Notes under the pieces: model-generated
The model's database searches: none
What the model was told of the DNA's origin: nothing
The model's input: the letters and a program-made list of their open reading frames with translations, nothing else
Assembly: GCA_017468215.1 (NCBI GenBank)
Contig: JAFUJG010000062.1
Coordinates: 1 to 5,101 of the forward strand
From: Clostridia bacterium
GTDB taxonomy: Bacteria; Bacillota; Clostridia; UMGS1883
DNA: 5,101 nucleotides
Direction of reading: 5' to 3'
Shown: one piece after another, positions 1 to 5,038 of the stretch
Numbering within the stretch: position 1 is the first letter of the stretch
How the letters are laid out: each line of letters starts with the position of its first letter
Translations under genes and position numbers: made by a program

Positions 1-638
1 ACAATTGTTGATATTCCTTTGCGTCTGCCGATAGCCTTTGCATAGGTTTCAACAACGCCGTTATTACAAACATGGATAATAGGCTTAATATGAGCAACTG
101 TGCCTACTGCGGCTGACGCACCGGATATTCTGCCGCCACGGCGAAGATATTCGAGAGTGTCAAGACATGCATAGATTTTAATCTTTTCCTTAAGCTGTTC
201 AAGCTTTTCGTAAATTTCCTTTGCAGAAAAGCCCATATCACGAAGCTTTACTGCCTCACGCACAAGAAGGTTTTCGCCAACTGTTGCAGAGAGCGAGTCA
301 ACAAGATAGCAGTTTTCATAGTTGCACATGCTTTTTGCTAAAACAGCACCCTGGAAAGTGCCTGACAGCTTAGAGGATACAAAAACGCCTACAACGTCAT
401 CACCTGCATTTTTACATTCTTCAAACAGCTCTAAAAAGTCGGCTGTTGTTGGTTGGCTTGTTTTGGGGGAATCGGTGCGCTCTGTAAGCATTTTGTAGAA
501 ATCATCTTTTGTAATGTTTACATTTTCTTTGTATTCGTCCTCACCGAAAAGGACAGAAAGAGGAATGCAGGTGATGTTCATTGTCTCCAGCTCGTGGGGT
601 TCGAAATCGGCTGATGAGCCTGTTATAATACGTATCAT
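1..638 (-). CDS. DegV/FakB family fatty-acid-binding protein, 3' end outside the window
   Basis: Reading leftward from ATG at 638, 212 codons stay open to the window edge, so the C-terminus is missing (DegV proteins are usually about 280 aa). Seen in the translation: an N-terminal TGSSAD (6-11), KTSQP (59-63), SSKLSGTFQGA (88-98), VDS (113-115), TLEYLRRGGRI (161-171) and a basic GRRKG (204-208). This series is diagnostic of DegV proteins. Known of the family: DegV/FakB proteins bind a fatty acid, with the Thr/Ser of the TSQP and LSGT motifs near the carboxylate, and present it to the kinase FakA for phosphorylation and entry into phospholipid synthesis. The protein is cytoplasmic with no signal peptide. 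The start is set by AAGGAG (648-653 on this strand) 9 nt upstream. The usual DS of the first motif is GS here. The upstream palindrome at 665-681 suggests control by the neighbouring TetR protein. The family call is firm; the bound lipid and any pairing with a FakA kinase are unknown. Confidence 0.93.
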   Translation of the reverse strand, partial: MIRIITGSSADFEPHELETMNITCIPLSVLFGEDEYKENVNITKDDFYKMLTERTDSPKTSQPTTADFLELFEECKNAGDDVVGVFVSSKLSGTFQGAVLAKSMCNYENCYLVDSLSATVGENLLVREAVKLRDMGFSAKEIYEKLEQLKEKIKIYACLDTLEYLRRGGRISGASAAVGTVAHIKPIIHVCNNGVVETYAKAIGRRKGISTI

Positions 639-647
639 AGTAAAAAT

Positions 648-653
648 CTCCTT
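648..653 (-). promoter_or_regulatory. Ribosome binding site of the degV-like gene
   Basis: AAGGAG on the minus strand lies 9 nt before the ATG at 638. The tetR gene has the same hexamer at the same spacing, which fixes both start codons. Confidence 0.85.
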
Positions 654-664
654 AATTAGTGTTT

Positions 665-681
665 CAGCACACTGTGTGCTG
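665..681. promoter_or_regulatory. Candidate TetR operator 1, upstream of the degV-like gene
   Basis: CAGCACACTGTGTGCTG is a perfect palindrome with 8-bp arms around a single central T. It differs at one position from the reverse complement of the palindrome at 1299-1315, in front of tetR. It lies 11 nt upstream of the degV-like ribosome binding site and abuts a -10-like TATAAC (681-686, minus strand), so a bound repressor would sit at the likely transcription start. Size and symmetry fit a TetR-dimer site. Assignment to the adjacent TetR protein is inferred from shared occurrence and position. Confidence 0.75.
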
Positions 682-686
682 TTATA
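681..686 (-). promoter_or_regulatory. Possible -10 box for a degV-like promoter
   Basis: TATAAC on the minus strand precedes the operator in the same geometry as the tetR promoter. No convincing -35 box is seen at 16-18 bp, because the spacer and -35 region are taken up by the GC-rich hairpin at 692-709. The gene may instead be read through from tetR, or this promoter may need an activator. Confidence 0.3.
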
Positions 687-691
687 TTTAA

Positions 692-709
692 CGGCGGAAT
701 TAACCGCCG
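692..709 (-). terminator. GC-rich hairpin between tetR and the degV-like gene, possible weak terminator
   Basis: CGGCGG (692-697), a 6-nt AATTAA loop and CCGCCG (704-709) form a perfect 6-bp GC stem, extendable by A/T pairs with one bulged base. It begins 8 nt after the tetR stop codon. On the minus strand it is followed by TTAAATAT rather than a run of T, so termination would be weak. It may attenuate read-through into the degV-like gene or protect the tetR 3' end. Confidence 0.4.
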
Positions 710-716
710 ATTAAAT

Positions 717-1283
717 TTAGTTTTTAATTCCTTCAAAAAGGCAGTTCAGACCAAAGGTAAGCTTTGCGATTGCATCGTCTTTTGATAAGCCACGGTTTAC
801 AGCGTCGGCATTAAAGCCACGAAGGAAGCACCATAGGGAATAGGAAAGCATTTCAGAATCTACATTTTTAAGCTTGCCTGTTTCCTTGCCGAATGTTATA
901 AGCTGTTCAATTTTGCCCTTCCACCATGTATAGTTCGAAGCAGAATACGAGTCAAACTCGAACATATACTGACTGAAACGGTTTTTAATATCATATGTGT
1001 TTATAAGCACATTAACACAAACATCGGTAACGTAGCCAAAAAAGTCAGCATTGATATCTTTATCGGTGGAAAAGCTTTCATGCATGCCTTGGGCAGCACG
1101 GTTATAAACCGCCTCTAAAACCTCGTCAATGTTATGAAAACGGTTGTAGAACACACGGTTGGTAACACCAAGCTCCTTTATTATCCTGCGAACATTGATG
1201 TCCTTTGTGCCGTCTTCCATTGCAATACGCTCGGTAACGGCTATTATTTCATCAGAAATGGAGTCATGAATTAAATTATCCAT
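717..1283 (-). CDS. TetR-family transcriptional regulator
   Basis: The protein is 188 aa, normal for the family. The N-terminal third has the TetR DNA-binding layout: a first helix (7-23), then the helix-turn-helix at about 29-49 with INVRRIIKELGV followed by FYNRFHNIDEVLEAVY, the equivalent of the family's recognition helix and F-Y-x-x-F signature. The rest is alpha-helical, rich in aromatic residues (FSQYMFEFDSYSASNYTWW at 103-121), and would be the ligand pocket and dimer face. The start at 1283 is chosen because AAGGAG lies 9 nt upstream. The frame stays open to 1349, but that extension would translate through the ribosome binding site and the palindrome at 1299-1315. Such proteins usually repress their own and adjacent genes until a small hydrophobic ligand binds. 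The matching palindromes before this gene and the degV-like gene support that. A fatty acid or acyl-CoA would be a logical ligand given the neighbour, but this is a guess. Confidence 0.92.
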   Translation of the reverse strand: MDNLIHDSISDEIIAVTERIAMEDGTKDINVRRIIKELGVTNRVFYNRFHNIDEVLEAVYNRAAQGMHESFSTDKDINADFFGYVTDVCVNVLINTYDIKNRFSQYMFEFDSYSASNYTWWKGKIEQLITFGKETGKLKNVDSEMLSYSLWCFLRGFNADAVNRGLSKDDAIAKLTFGLNCLFEGIKN

Positions 1284-1292
1284 TACAAATCT

Positions 1293-1298
1293 CTCCTT
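1293..1298 (-). promoter_or_regulatory. Ribosome binding site that sets the tetR start
   Basis: AAGGAG on the minus strand, 9 nt before ATG at 1283. It directly abuts the palindrome 1299-1315, and this rules out the longer reading frame that starts at 1349. Confidence 0.85.
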
Positions 1299-1315
1299 CA
1301 GCACACACTGTGCTG
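1299..1315. promoter_or_regulatory. Candidate TetR operator 2, autoregulatory site in the tetR leader
   Basis: CAGCACACACTGTGCTG has 7-bp arms around a 3-bp centre. Its reverse complement matches the site at 665-681 at 16 of 17 positions. It covers the predicted tetR transcription start (about 1314) and touches the ribosome binding site. A bound TetR dimer would block initiation, the usual negative autoregulation. The rightward promoter starts about 75 bp away and is probably not directly covered. Confidence 0.75.
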
Positions 1316-1320
1316 GAAAT

Positions 1321-1349
1321 AAAATAACATAATTGTTTCTTTTTGTCAA
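1321..1349 (-). promoter_or_regulatory. Leftward sigma-A promoter for tetR
   Basis: On the minus strand, TTGACA (1344-1349) is followed after exactly 17 bp by TATTTT (1321-1326). The -35 is perfect and the -10 matches consensus at 4 of 6. Transcription would start near 1314, inside candidate operator 2. Confidence 0.65.
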
Positions 1350-1356
1350 GTATTAT

Positions 1357-1385
1357 TTGACAATAGTTTAACAGAGTTTTATAAT
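1357..1385 (+). promoter_or_regulatory. Rightward sigma-A promoter for the five-gene operon
   Basis: TTGACA (1357-1362), a 17-bp spacer and TATAAT (1380-1385): both boxes are perfect consensus. Transcription should start around 1391-1393, giving a leader of about 56 nt before the ATG at 1448. Such a strong core promoter in front of catabolic genes suggests control by a repressor rather than an activator. Confidence 0.88.
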
Positions 1386-1386
1386 G

Positions 1387-1406
1387 ATAAATAAGCATTT
1401 ATTTAT
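1387..1406. repeat. Perfect AT-rich inverted repeat at the operon's transcription start, possible operator
   Basis: ATAAATAA (1387-1394), GCAT, TTATTTAT (1399-1406): 8-bp arms match exactly around a 4-bp centre. It begins one base after the -10 box and spans roughly -5 to +15, where a repressor would block initiation. Its sequence is unrelated to the CAGCACA palindromes, so another, unlinked regulator would be expected. AT-rich DNA makes chance symmetry easier, hence modest confidence. Confidence 0.4.
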
Positions 1407-1419
1407 GGTTAAATAGGTT

Positions 1420-1454
1420 TTTGCATAGGAAGGATGTGTGCATTGTTATGCAAA
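1420..1454 (+). promoter_or_regulatory. Predicted leader stem-loop holding the start codon of the GH43-like gene
   Basis: TTTGCATA (1420-1427) is the exact reverse complement of TATGCAAA (1447-1454), giving an 8-bp stem with a 19-nt loop. The loop contains most of the AGGAAGGA Shine-Dalgarno sequence (1427-1434) and the stem contains the AUG (1448-1450). A second, shorter stem, TGCAT (1439-1443) with ATGCA (1448-1452), competes for the same start codon. The 13-nt gap from Shine-Dalgarno to AUG is longer than usual. This could be a translational control element; folding in vivo is unproven. Confidence 0.4.
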
Positions 1455-2395
1455 GATATTTATTTGTACACTTTAAAGAGAAAACATCACCTGATGGTGA
1501 GCAGGTTTATTTTGCTGTAAGTAACGACGGCTTTAACTGGGAAGCACTTAACGGCGGTGAGCCTGTACTGTGGGCATACTACGGTGATAAAGGCGTCAGG
1601 GATTTTACAATAACAAGATGTAACAACAAGTTTTATATTATTGCTACCGACCTGAGCTTATCCTACGGAATGCGTAATCAGTACAAGCACTCCTGGGAAG
1701 AAATTTCAAAACATGGCAGCAAGTGCTTTTCTGTATGGGAAAGCGAAGACCTTGTTAACTGGAGCGAGCAAAGGCTTGTTAAAATTGGTGACGAGCACTT
1801 TGGCTGCATGTGGGCACCTGATGTTATTTTTGACAAGGAAAAGGGTGACTACATTTTGCATTGGTCCTCAAGCCATGATTGTAACAGTTTTAAGGAAAAG
1901 GGCATTTATTACTCACGAACAAATGATTTTGAGCAGTTCACATATCCTGAGGTTCTGCATCGCAGAGAGGGCAGAGATATTATAGATTCTGCCATGTATG
2001 AGGAGGACGGAGTTTACTATCTTTTTGTAAAGGACGGTCATCCAACAACTATTGTAATGCTTAAGAGCAGTTCCCCCACAGGTCCGTGGGAAAGGGTAGA
2101 AGCCTTTGATGAAAGCATGAAAGCAATTGAGGTTGGTTTGTACGAAGCACCCACCGCAGTTAAAATGGACGATGGACGTTGGGCACTGTTTTTGGACTAT
2201 TACGGCCGCCCGGGAAAGGAACAGGGTTATATCCCTTTTATGAGCGACGAAATTAAATCGGGTGTATTTAAACGAAGCGACGAAAGCTTTTCCTTCCCAT
2301 ACGGATTCAAGCACGGTACAATACTTGCAATAACAGATGAAGAATACGAAAGAATGAAAAATCACGACTGGACAAACGTTCCGGATAGGAGATAG
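1448..2395 (+). CDS. GH43-like glycoside hydrolase (arabinosidase/xylosidase type), cytoplasmic
   Basis: The 315-aa protein has the feel of a five-bladed beta-propeller of glycoside hydrolase family 43 or a close relative. Repeated blade-like stretches are visible: VYFAVSNDGFNW (20-31), FSVWESEDLVNWS (94-106), WAPDVIFD (122-129), YYSRTNDFEQF (154-164) and YYLFVKD (190-196). By family alignment the likely catalytic residues are Asp52 in VRDFTI (base), Asp180 in IIDSAMYEEDG (pKa modulator) and Glu233 in YEAPTAV (acid); their order and spacing fit the family. There is no signal peptide, so it should act on imported oligosaccharides, removing arabinose or xylose. The exact substrate cannot be read. 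The start at 1448 gives the natural N-terminus MQRYLFVHFKEK; an in-frame TTG at 1421 lacks a ribosome binding site. It is first in the operon, followed after 4 bp by an esterase gene that fits hemicellulose debranching. Confidence 0.85.
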   Translation: MQRYLFVHFKEKTSPDGEQVYFAVSNDGFNWEALNGGEPVLWAYYGDKGVRDFTITRCNNKFYIIATDLSLSYGMRNQYKHSWEEISKHGSKCFSVWESEDLVNWSEQRLVKIGDEHFGCMWAPDVIFDKEKGDYILHWSSSHDCNSFKEKGIYYSRTNDFEQFTYPEVLHRREGRDIIDSAMYEEDGVYYLFVKDGHPTTIVMLKSSSPTGPWERVEAFDESMKAIEVGLYEAPTAVKMDDGRWALFLDYYGRPGKEQGYIPFMSDEIKSGVFKRSDESFSFPYGFKHGTILAITDEEYERMKNHDWTNVPDRR

Positions 2396-2399
2396 TATT

Positions 2400-3188
2400 A
2401 TGAGCGAAGTTTTTGAGCTGTGGCAAAACGGCACCACAATGACTTATTATGCTCCCTTAAATAAAACAAGTCGTGGTGCAGTTGTAATTTTCCCCGGTGG
2501 AGGCTACTGGGGTAGAGCTGAGCACGAGGGTAAAAGCTATGCACGTTTCTTAAACGACCACGGTATAAGTGCATTTGTGGTAGACTATCGTGTGCATCCT
2601 AACCGTTTTCCACTTCCTTTACTTGATGCAAGGCGTGCGGTAAGGTATGTGCGATATTTTGCCGACAAATTCGGCATTGATAAGGACAAAATTGCTGTTA
2701 TGGGGTCTTCTGCAGGAGGGCACCTTGTAAGCATGCTTTGTACATATCGTGAAAAGGTCGAAGGCGAAGGTGTTGATACCATAGACAATGAAAGCTTTTG
2801 CCCTGATAAGCAGATACTTTGCTACCCTGTTATCAACCTTTACGACGAAAAAATAACCCATATTGGCTCGGGTGATGCTCTTGTGGGCGACAGCTTGACA
2901 GAGGGCGGCGATGTAATGATGCGTATGAAGCTCAGTGCAAACCTTACTGCAGACGAAAATACTCCCGAGGCGTTTATGTGGCATACCTTTTCTGACGAGC
3001 TTGTAGATGTGCAGAATACTTTGCAGTATGCATCAAGGCTCAGGCAGGTGGGCGTGTGTGCGGAGGTGCATATTTATCCCTACGGCAGGCACGGCTTAGG
3101 GCTTGCAAATGAAGAAAACAGAGTTGAGACGCATGTTGCCGCATGGGGTGACGCACTTATAAAATGGATACAACTTATGGGATGGTGA
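2400..3188 (+). CDS. Alpha/beta-hydrolase esterase, acetyl-xylan-esterase-like
   Basis: The protein is 262 aa with a complete alpha/beta-hydrolase core. The oxyanion-hole loop is PGGGYWGRAEHEG (32-44), the strand after it ends in VVDYRV (60-65), and the nucleophile elbow is GSSAGGH (102-108) with Ser104. The acid is probably Asp199 in HTFSDELVDVQN, and the base is His231 in YGRHGLG. DARRAVRYVR (76-85) before the elbow is typical of the carboxylesterase/BD-FAE group that deacetylates sugars or xylan. No signal peptide is present, so it is cytoplasmic. AGGAG (2387-2391) lies 8 nt upstream within the end of the preceding gene, and the stop-to-start gap is 4 bp, so the two are co-translated. Pairing with the GH43-like enzyme suggests removal of acetyl groups from imported hemicellulose fragments. 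Another small ester substrate is possible. Confidence 0.9.
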   Translation: MSEVFELWQNGTTMTYYAPLNKTSRGAVVIFPGGGYWGRAEHEGKSYARFLNDHGISAFVVDYRVHPNRFPLPLLDARRAVRYVRYFADKFGIDKDKIAVMGSSAGGHLVSMLCTYREKVEGEGVDTIDNESFCPDKQILCYPVINLYDEKITHIGSGDALVGDSLTEGGDVMMRMKLSANLTADENTPEAFMWHTFSDELVDVQNTLQYASRLRQVGVCAEVHIYPYGRHGLGLANEENRVETHVAAWGDALIKWIQLMGW

Positions 3189-3192
3189 CATT

Positions 3193-3903
3193 ATGAAAAT
3201 TAAAGATATTAAAGACGGAATAAAGGACGGATTGCCCATAGCCTTGGGTTATTTTTCGGTTTCGGTTGCTTTTGGCGTATCGGCAGTAGGTGCCAATGTG
3301 CCCTGGTGGGGTGCAACACTTATATCCCTTACGAACTTAACAAGTGCCGGTCAAAAGGCAGGCGTTGATGTTATGGCTGTGGGCGGAAGTATACTTCTTA
3401 TTATACTGACAACCCTTATTATTAACATGCGGTATTTCCTTATGGGGGTTTCCATGAGCCAGAAGGTAGAAGAAAAAATGCCCATATGGCAAAGGCTGTT
3501 AGTGGCTTTTGGTATAACCGATGAAATTTATGCTGTGAGCATGGGCAGGAAAAACGACCTGACGGGGGCATATATGGCAGGATTGATTATTCCGCCTATT
3601 TTCGGCTGGACAGGAGGTACGCTCCTTGGCTCTGTTGCAACAAATTTTATGCCCGAGATATTGGCTGAGGCTATGGGTATAGCTCTTTACGGTATGTTTA
3701 TTGCAGTTATTGTGCCCCCAAGCAAGCAAAGCAAAAAGGTGTTTGCTGCAGTAATACTGGCGATTTGTTTAAGTGTTATATTTACGTATCTTCCGTATCT
3801 TAACAGACTTGAAACAGGCTGGGCAGTAATTATTATAACAATTGTTGTAAGCAGTATTGCCGCAACGGTATTTCCTATAAAGGAGGAAGCTGACAATGAG
3901 TAA
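3193..3903 (+). CDS. azlC: AzlC-family branched-chain amino-acid exporter, large subunit
   Basis: The 236-aa integral membrane protein begins with the family's opening GLPIALGYFSVSVAFGVSA (13-31) and carries ILTTLIINMRYFLMGVSMS (71-89), the most conserved AzlC motif (N-x-R-Y-F-L-M). ITDEIYAVS (108-116) is also typical. About seven hydrophobic segments can be drawn: 13-33, 38-53, 60-79, 125-150, 158-176, 183-201 and 209-228. In Bacillus subtilis AzlC with AzlD exports branched-chain amino acids and confers azaleucine resistance. The substrate here is inferred from family only. The start follows the esterase stop by 4 bp and has only a weak GGGATGG ahead of it, so translation is probably coupled. 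The 3' end overlaps azlD by 8 bp, matching the usual two-subunit arrangement. No Lrp-type regulator, such as AzlB, is nearby. Confidence 0.92.
   Translation: MKIKDIKDGIKDGLPIALGYFSVSVAFGVSAVGANVPWWGATLISLTNLTSAGQKAGVDVMAVGGSILLIILTTLIINMRYFLMGVSMSQKVEEKMPIWQRLLVAFGITDEIYAVSMGRKNDLTGAYMAGLIIPPIFGWTGGTLLGSVATNFMPEILAEAMGIALYGMFIAVIVPPSKQSKKVFAAVILAICLSVIFTYLPYLNRLETGWAVIIITIVVSSIAATVFPIKEEADNE
3879..3886 (+). promoter_or_regulatory. Strong ribosome binding site of azlD inside azlC
   Basis: AAAGGAGG, fully complementary to the 16S rRNA tail, lies 9 nt before the azlD ATG. It fixes that start, which overlaps the azlC stop. It is the strongest such site in the operon. Confidence 0.88.
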
Positions 3904-4207
3904 TTCATATATTTTTGCATCAATTGCGGCAATGGCTTTGACAACATATTTTGTGCGTATGCTTCCCATGGCAATTTTCAGAAAAAAGATTGAAAACAGA
4001 TGGATTAAGTCCTTTTTGTACTATGTACCCTATGTGGTGCTTTCTGCAATGACATTTCCTGCAATTTTCACGTCAACAGGCTCGGTTTTAGGTGCAAGTC
4101 TGGGCTGTGCTGTAGCCATAATGCTTGCATATTTTAACAAAGGATTGTTAACTGTTGCAATAGGTGCCGCAGGCATGGCGTTTATTGTGCAGTTTGCAGG
4201 AATGTGA
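3896..4207 (+). CDS. azlD: AzlD-family branched-chain amino-acid transport subunit
   Basis: The 103-aa hydrophobic protein matches AzlD in size and motifs: TTYFVRMLPMAIF (16-28) near the N-terminus and LYYVPYVVLSAMTFPAIF (41-58) in the centre. There are about four membrane segments (5-27, 41-59, 64-80, 84-102). Known of the family: AzlD is the small partner that, with AzlC, forms the exporter. The ATG overlaps the last codons of azlC, a sign of coupled synthesis in fixed ratio. The next gene starts 7 bp after the stop. Its function follows the partner; a different small amino acid or analogue as substrate cannot be excluded. Confidence 0.92.
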   Translation: MSNSYIFASIAAMALTTYFVRMLPMAIFRKKIENRWIKSFLYYVPYVVLSAMTFPAIFTSTGSVLGASLGCAVAIMLAYFNKGLLTVAIGAAGMAFIVQFAGM

Positions 4208-4214
4208 GGAAAAA

Positions 4215-4943
4215 ATGAAAATCTTAATTATAAGACACGCAGACCCCGACTACTCAATCGATTCTTTAACGCCAAAGGGCTGGGTTGAGGCGGAATGTCT
4301 GTCTGAAAAGCTTGTAAGAATGAATATAAAATCCTTTTATACCTCTACTTTAGGCAGAGCAAAGGATACGGCTTCCCTTACCTTAAAAAAGCTGAAAAGA
4401 GAGCCTGACGGCGTTTTTGAATGGCTTAAGGAGTTTCCGCCCACTATTATAAGACCCGACTGCGGAAAGGCAATTGCCTGGGATTGGCTTCCTGCCGACT
4501 GGACAAATGTAAATGAGTTTTATGATAAGGATAAGTGGGGCGACGTTCCCACAATGTCAGAAGGCAAGGTGCGGGAAGAATATGACAGGGTAACAAATGA
4601 GCTTGATAAGCTGATTGCAAAGCACGGATACATACGTGAAGGTAACTATTACCGTGCCGAAAAGCCTAACATGGAGACCATAGCAATTTTCTGCCACTTT
4701 GGCTCAGGCTGTGTGCTTTTAAGCCATTTGCTCGGTGTATCGCCTATGGTATTATGGCATGGACTTTGTGCGGCACCATCATCTGTGACAACTCTTACAA
4801 CAGAGGAAAGACGAGAGGGTATTGCCTCCTTCAGAATGAATAGCTATGGTGATGTGTCGCATTTGTATGCAAAAGGCGAGGAAAGTGCCTTTGCTGCAAG
4901 ATTTTGCGAAATGTTCACCAATACCGACGAAAGACACGACTGA
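4215..4943 (+). CDS. Histidine phosphatase (phosphoglycerate-mutase superfamily)
   Basis: The 242-aa cytoplasmic protein starts with the phosphatase signature LIIRHADPDY (4-13), where His8 is the expected phospho-acceptor; the common RHG is RHA here. YTSTLGRAKDTA (42-53) supplies the second phosphate-binding Arg48, LKEF (71-74) holds the likely acid Glu73, and FCHFGSG (159-165) gives the second catalytic His161. The insert of about 75 residues between these (75-150), rich in Trp, Tyr and Asp, probably caps the active site and sets specificity. The natural substrate is unknown; sugar phosphates or nucleotides are typical for the superfamily. The start at 4215 is preferred because it follows GAGGA (4206-4210) and begins directly with the beta-strand MKILIIRH. 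The frame extends to a GTG at 4164, but that part overlaps azlD and adds no domain. It is last in the operon; its link to the other genes is unclear. Confidence 0.88.
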   Translation: MKILIIRHADPDYSIDSLTPKGWVEAECLSEKLVRMNIKSFYTSTLGRAKDTASLTLKKLKREPDGVFEWLKEFPPTIIRPDCGKAIAWDWLPADWTNVNEFYDKDKWGDVPTMSEGKVREEYDRVTNELDKLIAKHGYIREGNYYRAEKPNMETIAIFCHFGSGCVLLSHLLGVSPMVLWHGLCAAPSSVTTLTTEERREGIASFRMNSYGDVSHLYAKGEESAFAARFCEMFTNTDERHD

Positions 4944-5000
4944 AAAAGAGGTTGTTGCATAATGAACAGGTCCAGTAAAAACGGACAATAGAAAAAAAGG

Positions 5001-5032
5001 ACCCCCTATGGTATGATAAAACCATAGGGGGT
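5001..5032 (+). promoter_or_regulatory. Perfect 12-bp hairpin covering the ribosome binding site of the IS reading frame
   Basis: ACCCCCTATGGT (5001-5012), an 8-nt loop, and ACCATAGGGGGT (5021-5032) pair without mismatch; flanking GG (4999-5000) can add G-U pairs with the following TT. The 3' arm contains AGGGGG (5026-5031), the only Shine-Dalgarno-like sequence before ATG 5039, at 7 nt. In a transcript entering from the operon the site would be locked. The following TTTTGTT also makes it resemble a rho-independent terminator for the operon. Both roles are inferred from structure. Confidence 0.65.
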
Positions 5033-5038
5033 TTTGTT

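Noticed and set aside
514..714. 66-codon plus-strand reading frame opposite the degV-like start
   Set aside because: It is antisense to clear DegV motifs, has no ribosome binding site and crosses the operator and hairpin.
1284..1349. Longer TetR protein starting at 1349 with 22 extra residues
   Set aside because: The extension runs through the predicted tetR -10 box, the operator palindrome and the AAGGAG site, and has no ribosome binding site of its own. The ATG at 1283 is well placed.
1343..1363. TTGTCAA-N7-TTGACAA as a repressor operator
   Set aside because: The symmetry is fully explained by two opposed consensus -35 boxes with correct 17-bp spacing to -10 boxes on both sides. A dual role cannot be excluded.
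1421..1447. TTG start giving nine extra residues on the GH43-like enzyme
   Set aside because: There is no Shine-Dalgarno ahead of it, and the extra residues overlap AGGAAGGA. MQRYLFVHFKEK is the natural-looking N-terminus.
1363..1447. CcpA (cre) site in the operon leader, expected for sugar genes
   Set aside because: No sequence close to the cre consensus with its central CG is present here.
1913..2437. 174-codon minus-strand reading frame opposite the GH43-like and esterase genes
   Set aside because: It has no recognisable motifs and is a shadow of two well-supported genes whose active-site motifs lie on the plus strand.
4164..4214. GTG start extending the histidine phosphatase by 17 residues into azlD
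   Set aside because: The added residues are azlD read in another frame; the ATG at 4215 begins right at the RHA motif strand and follows GAGGA.
5012..5017. TATGAT in the hairpin loop as the -10 box of an IS promoter
   Set aside because: No acceptable -35 box lies 16-18 bp upstream; the sequence there is A-rich.
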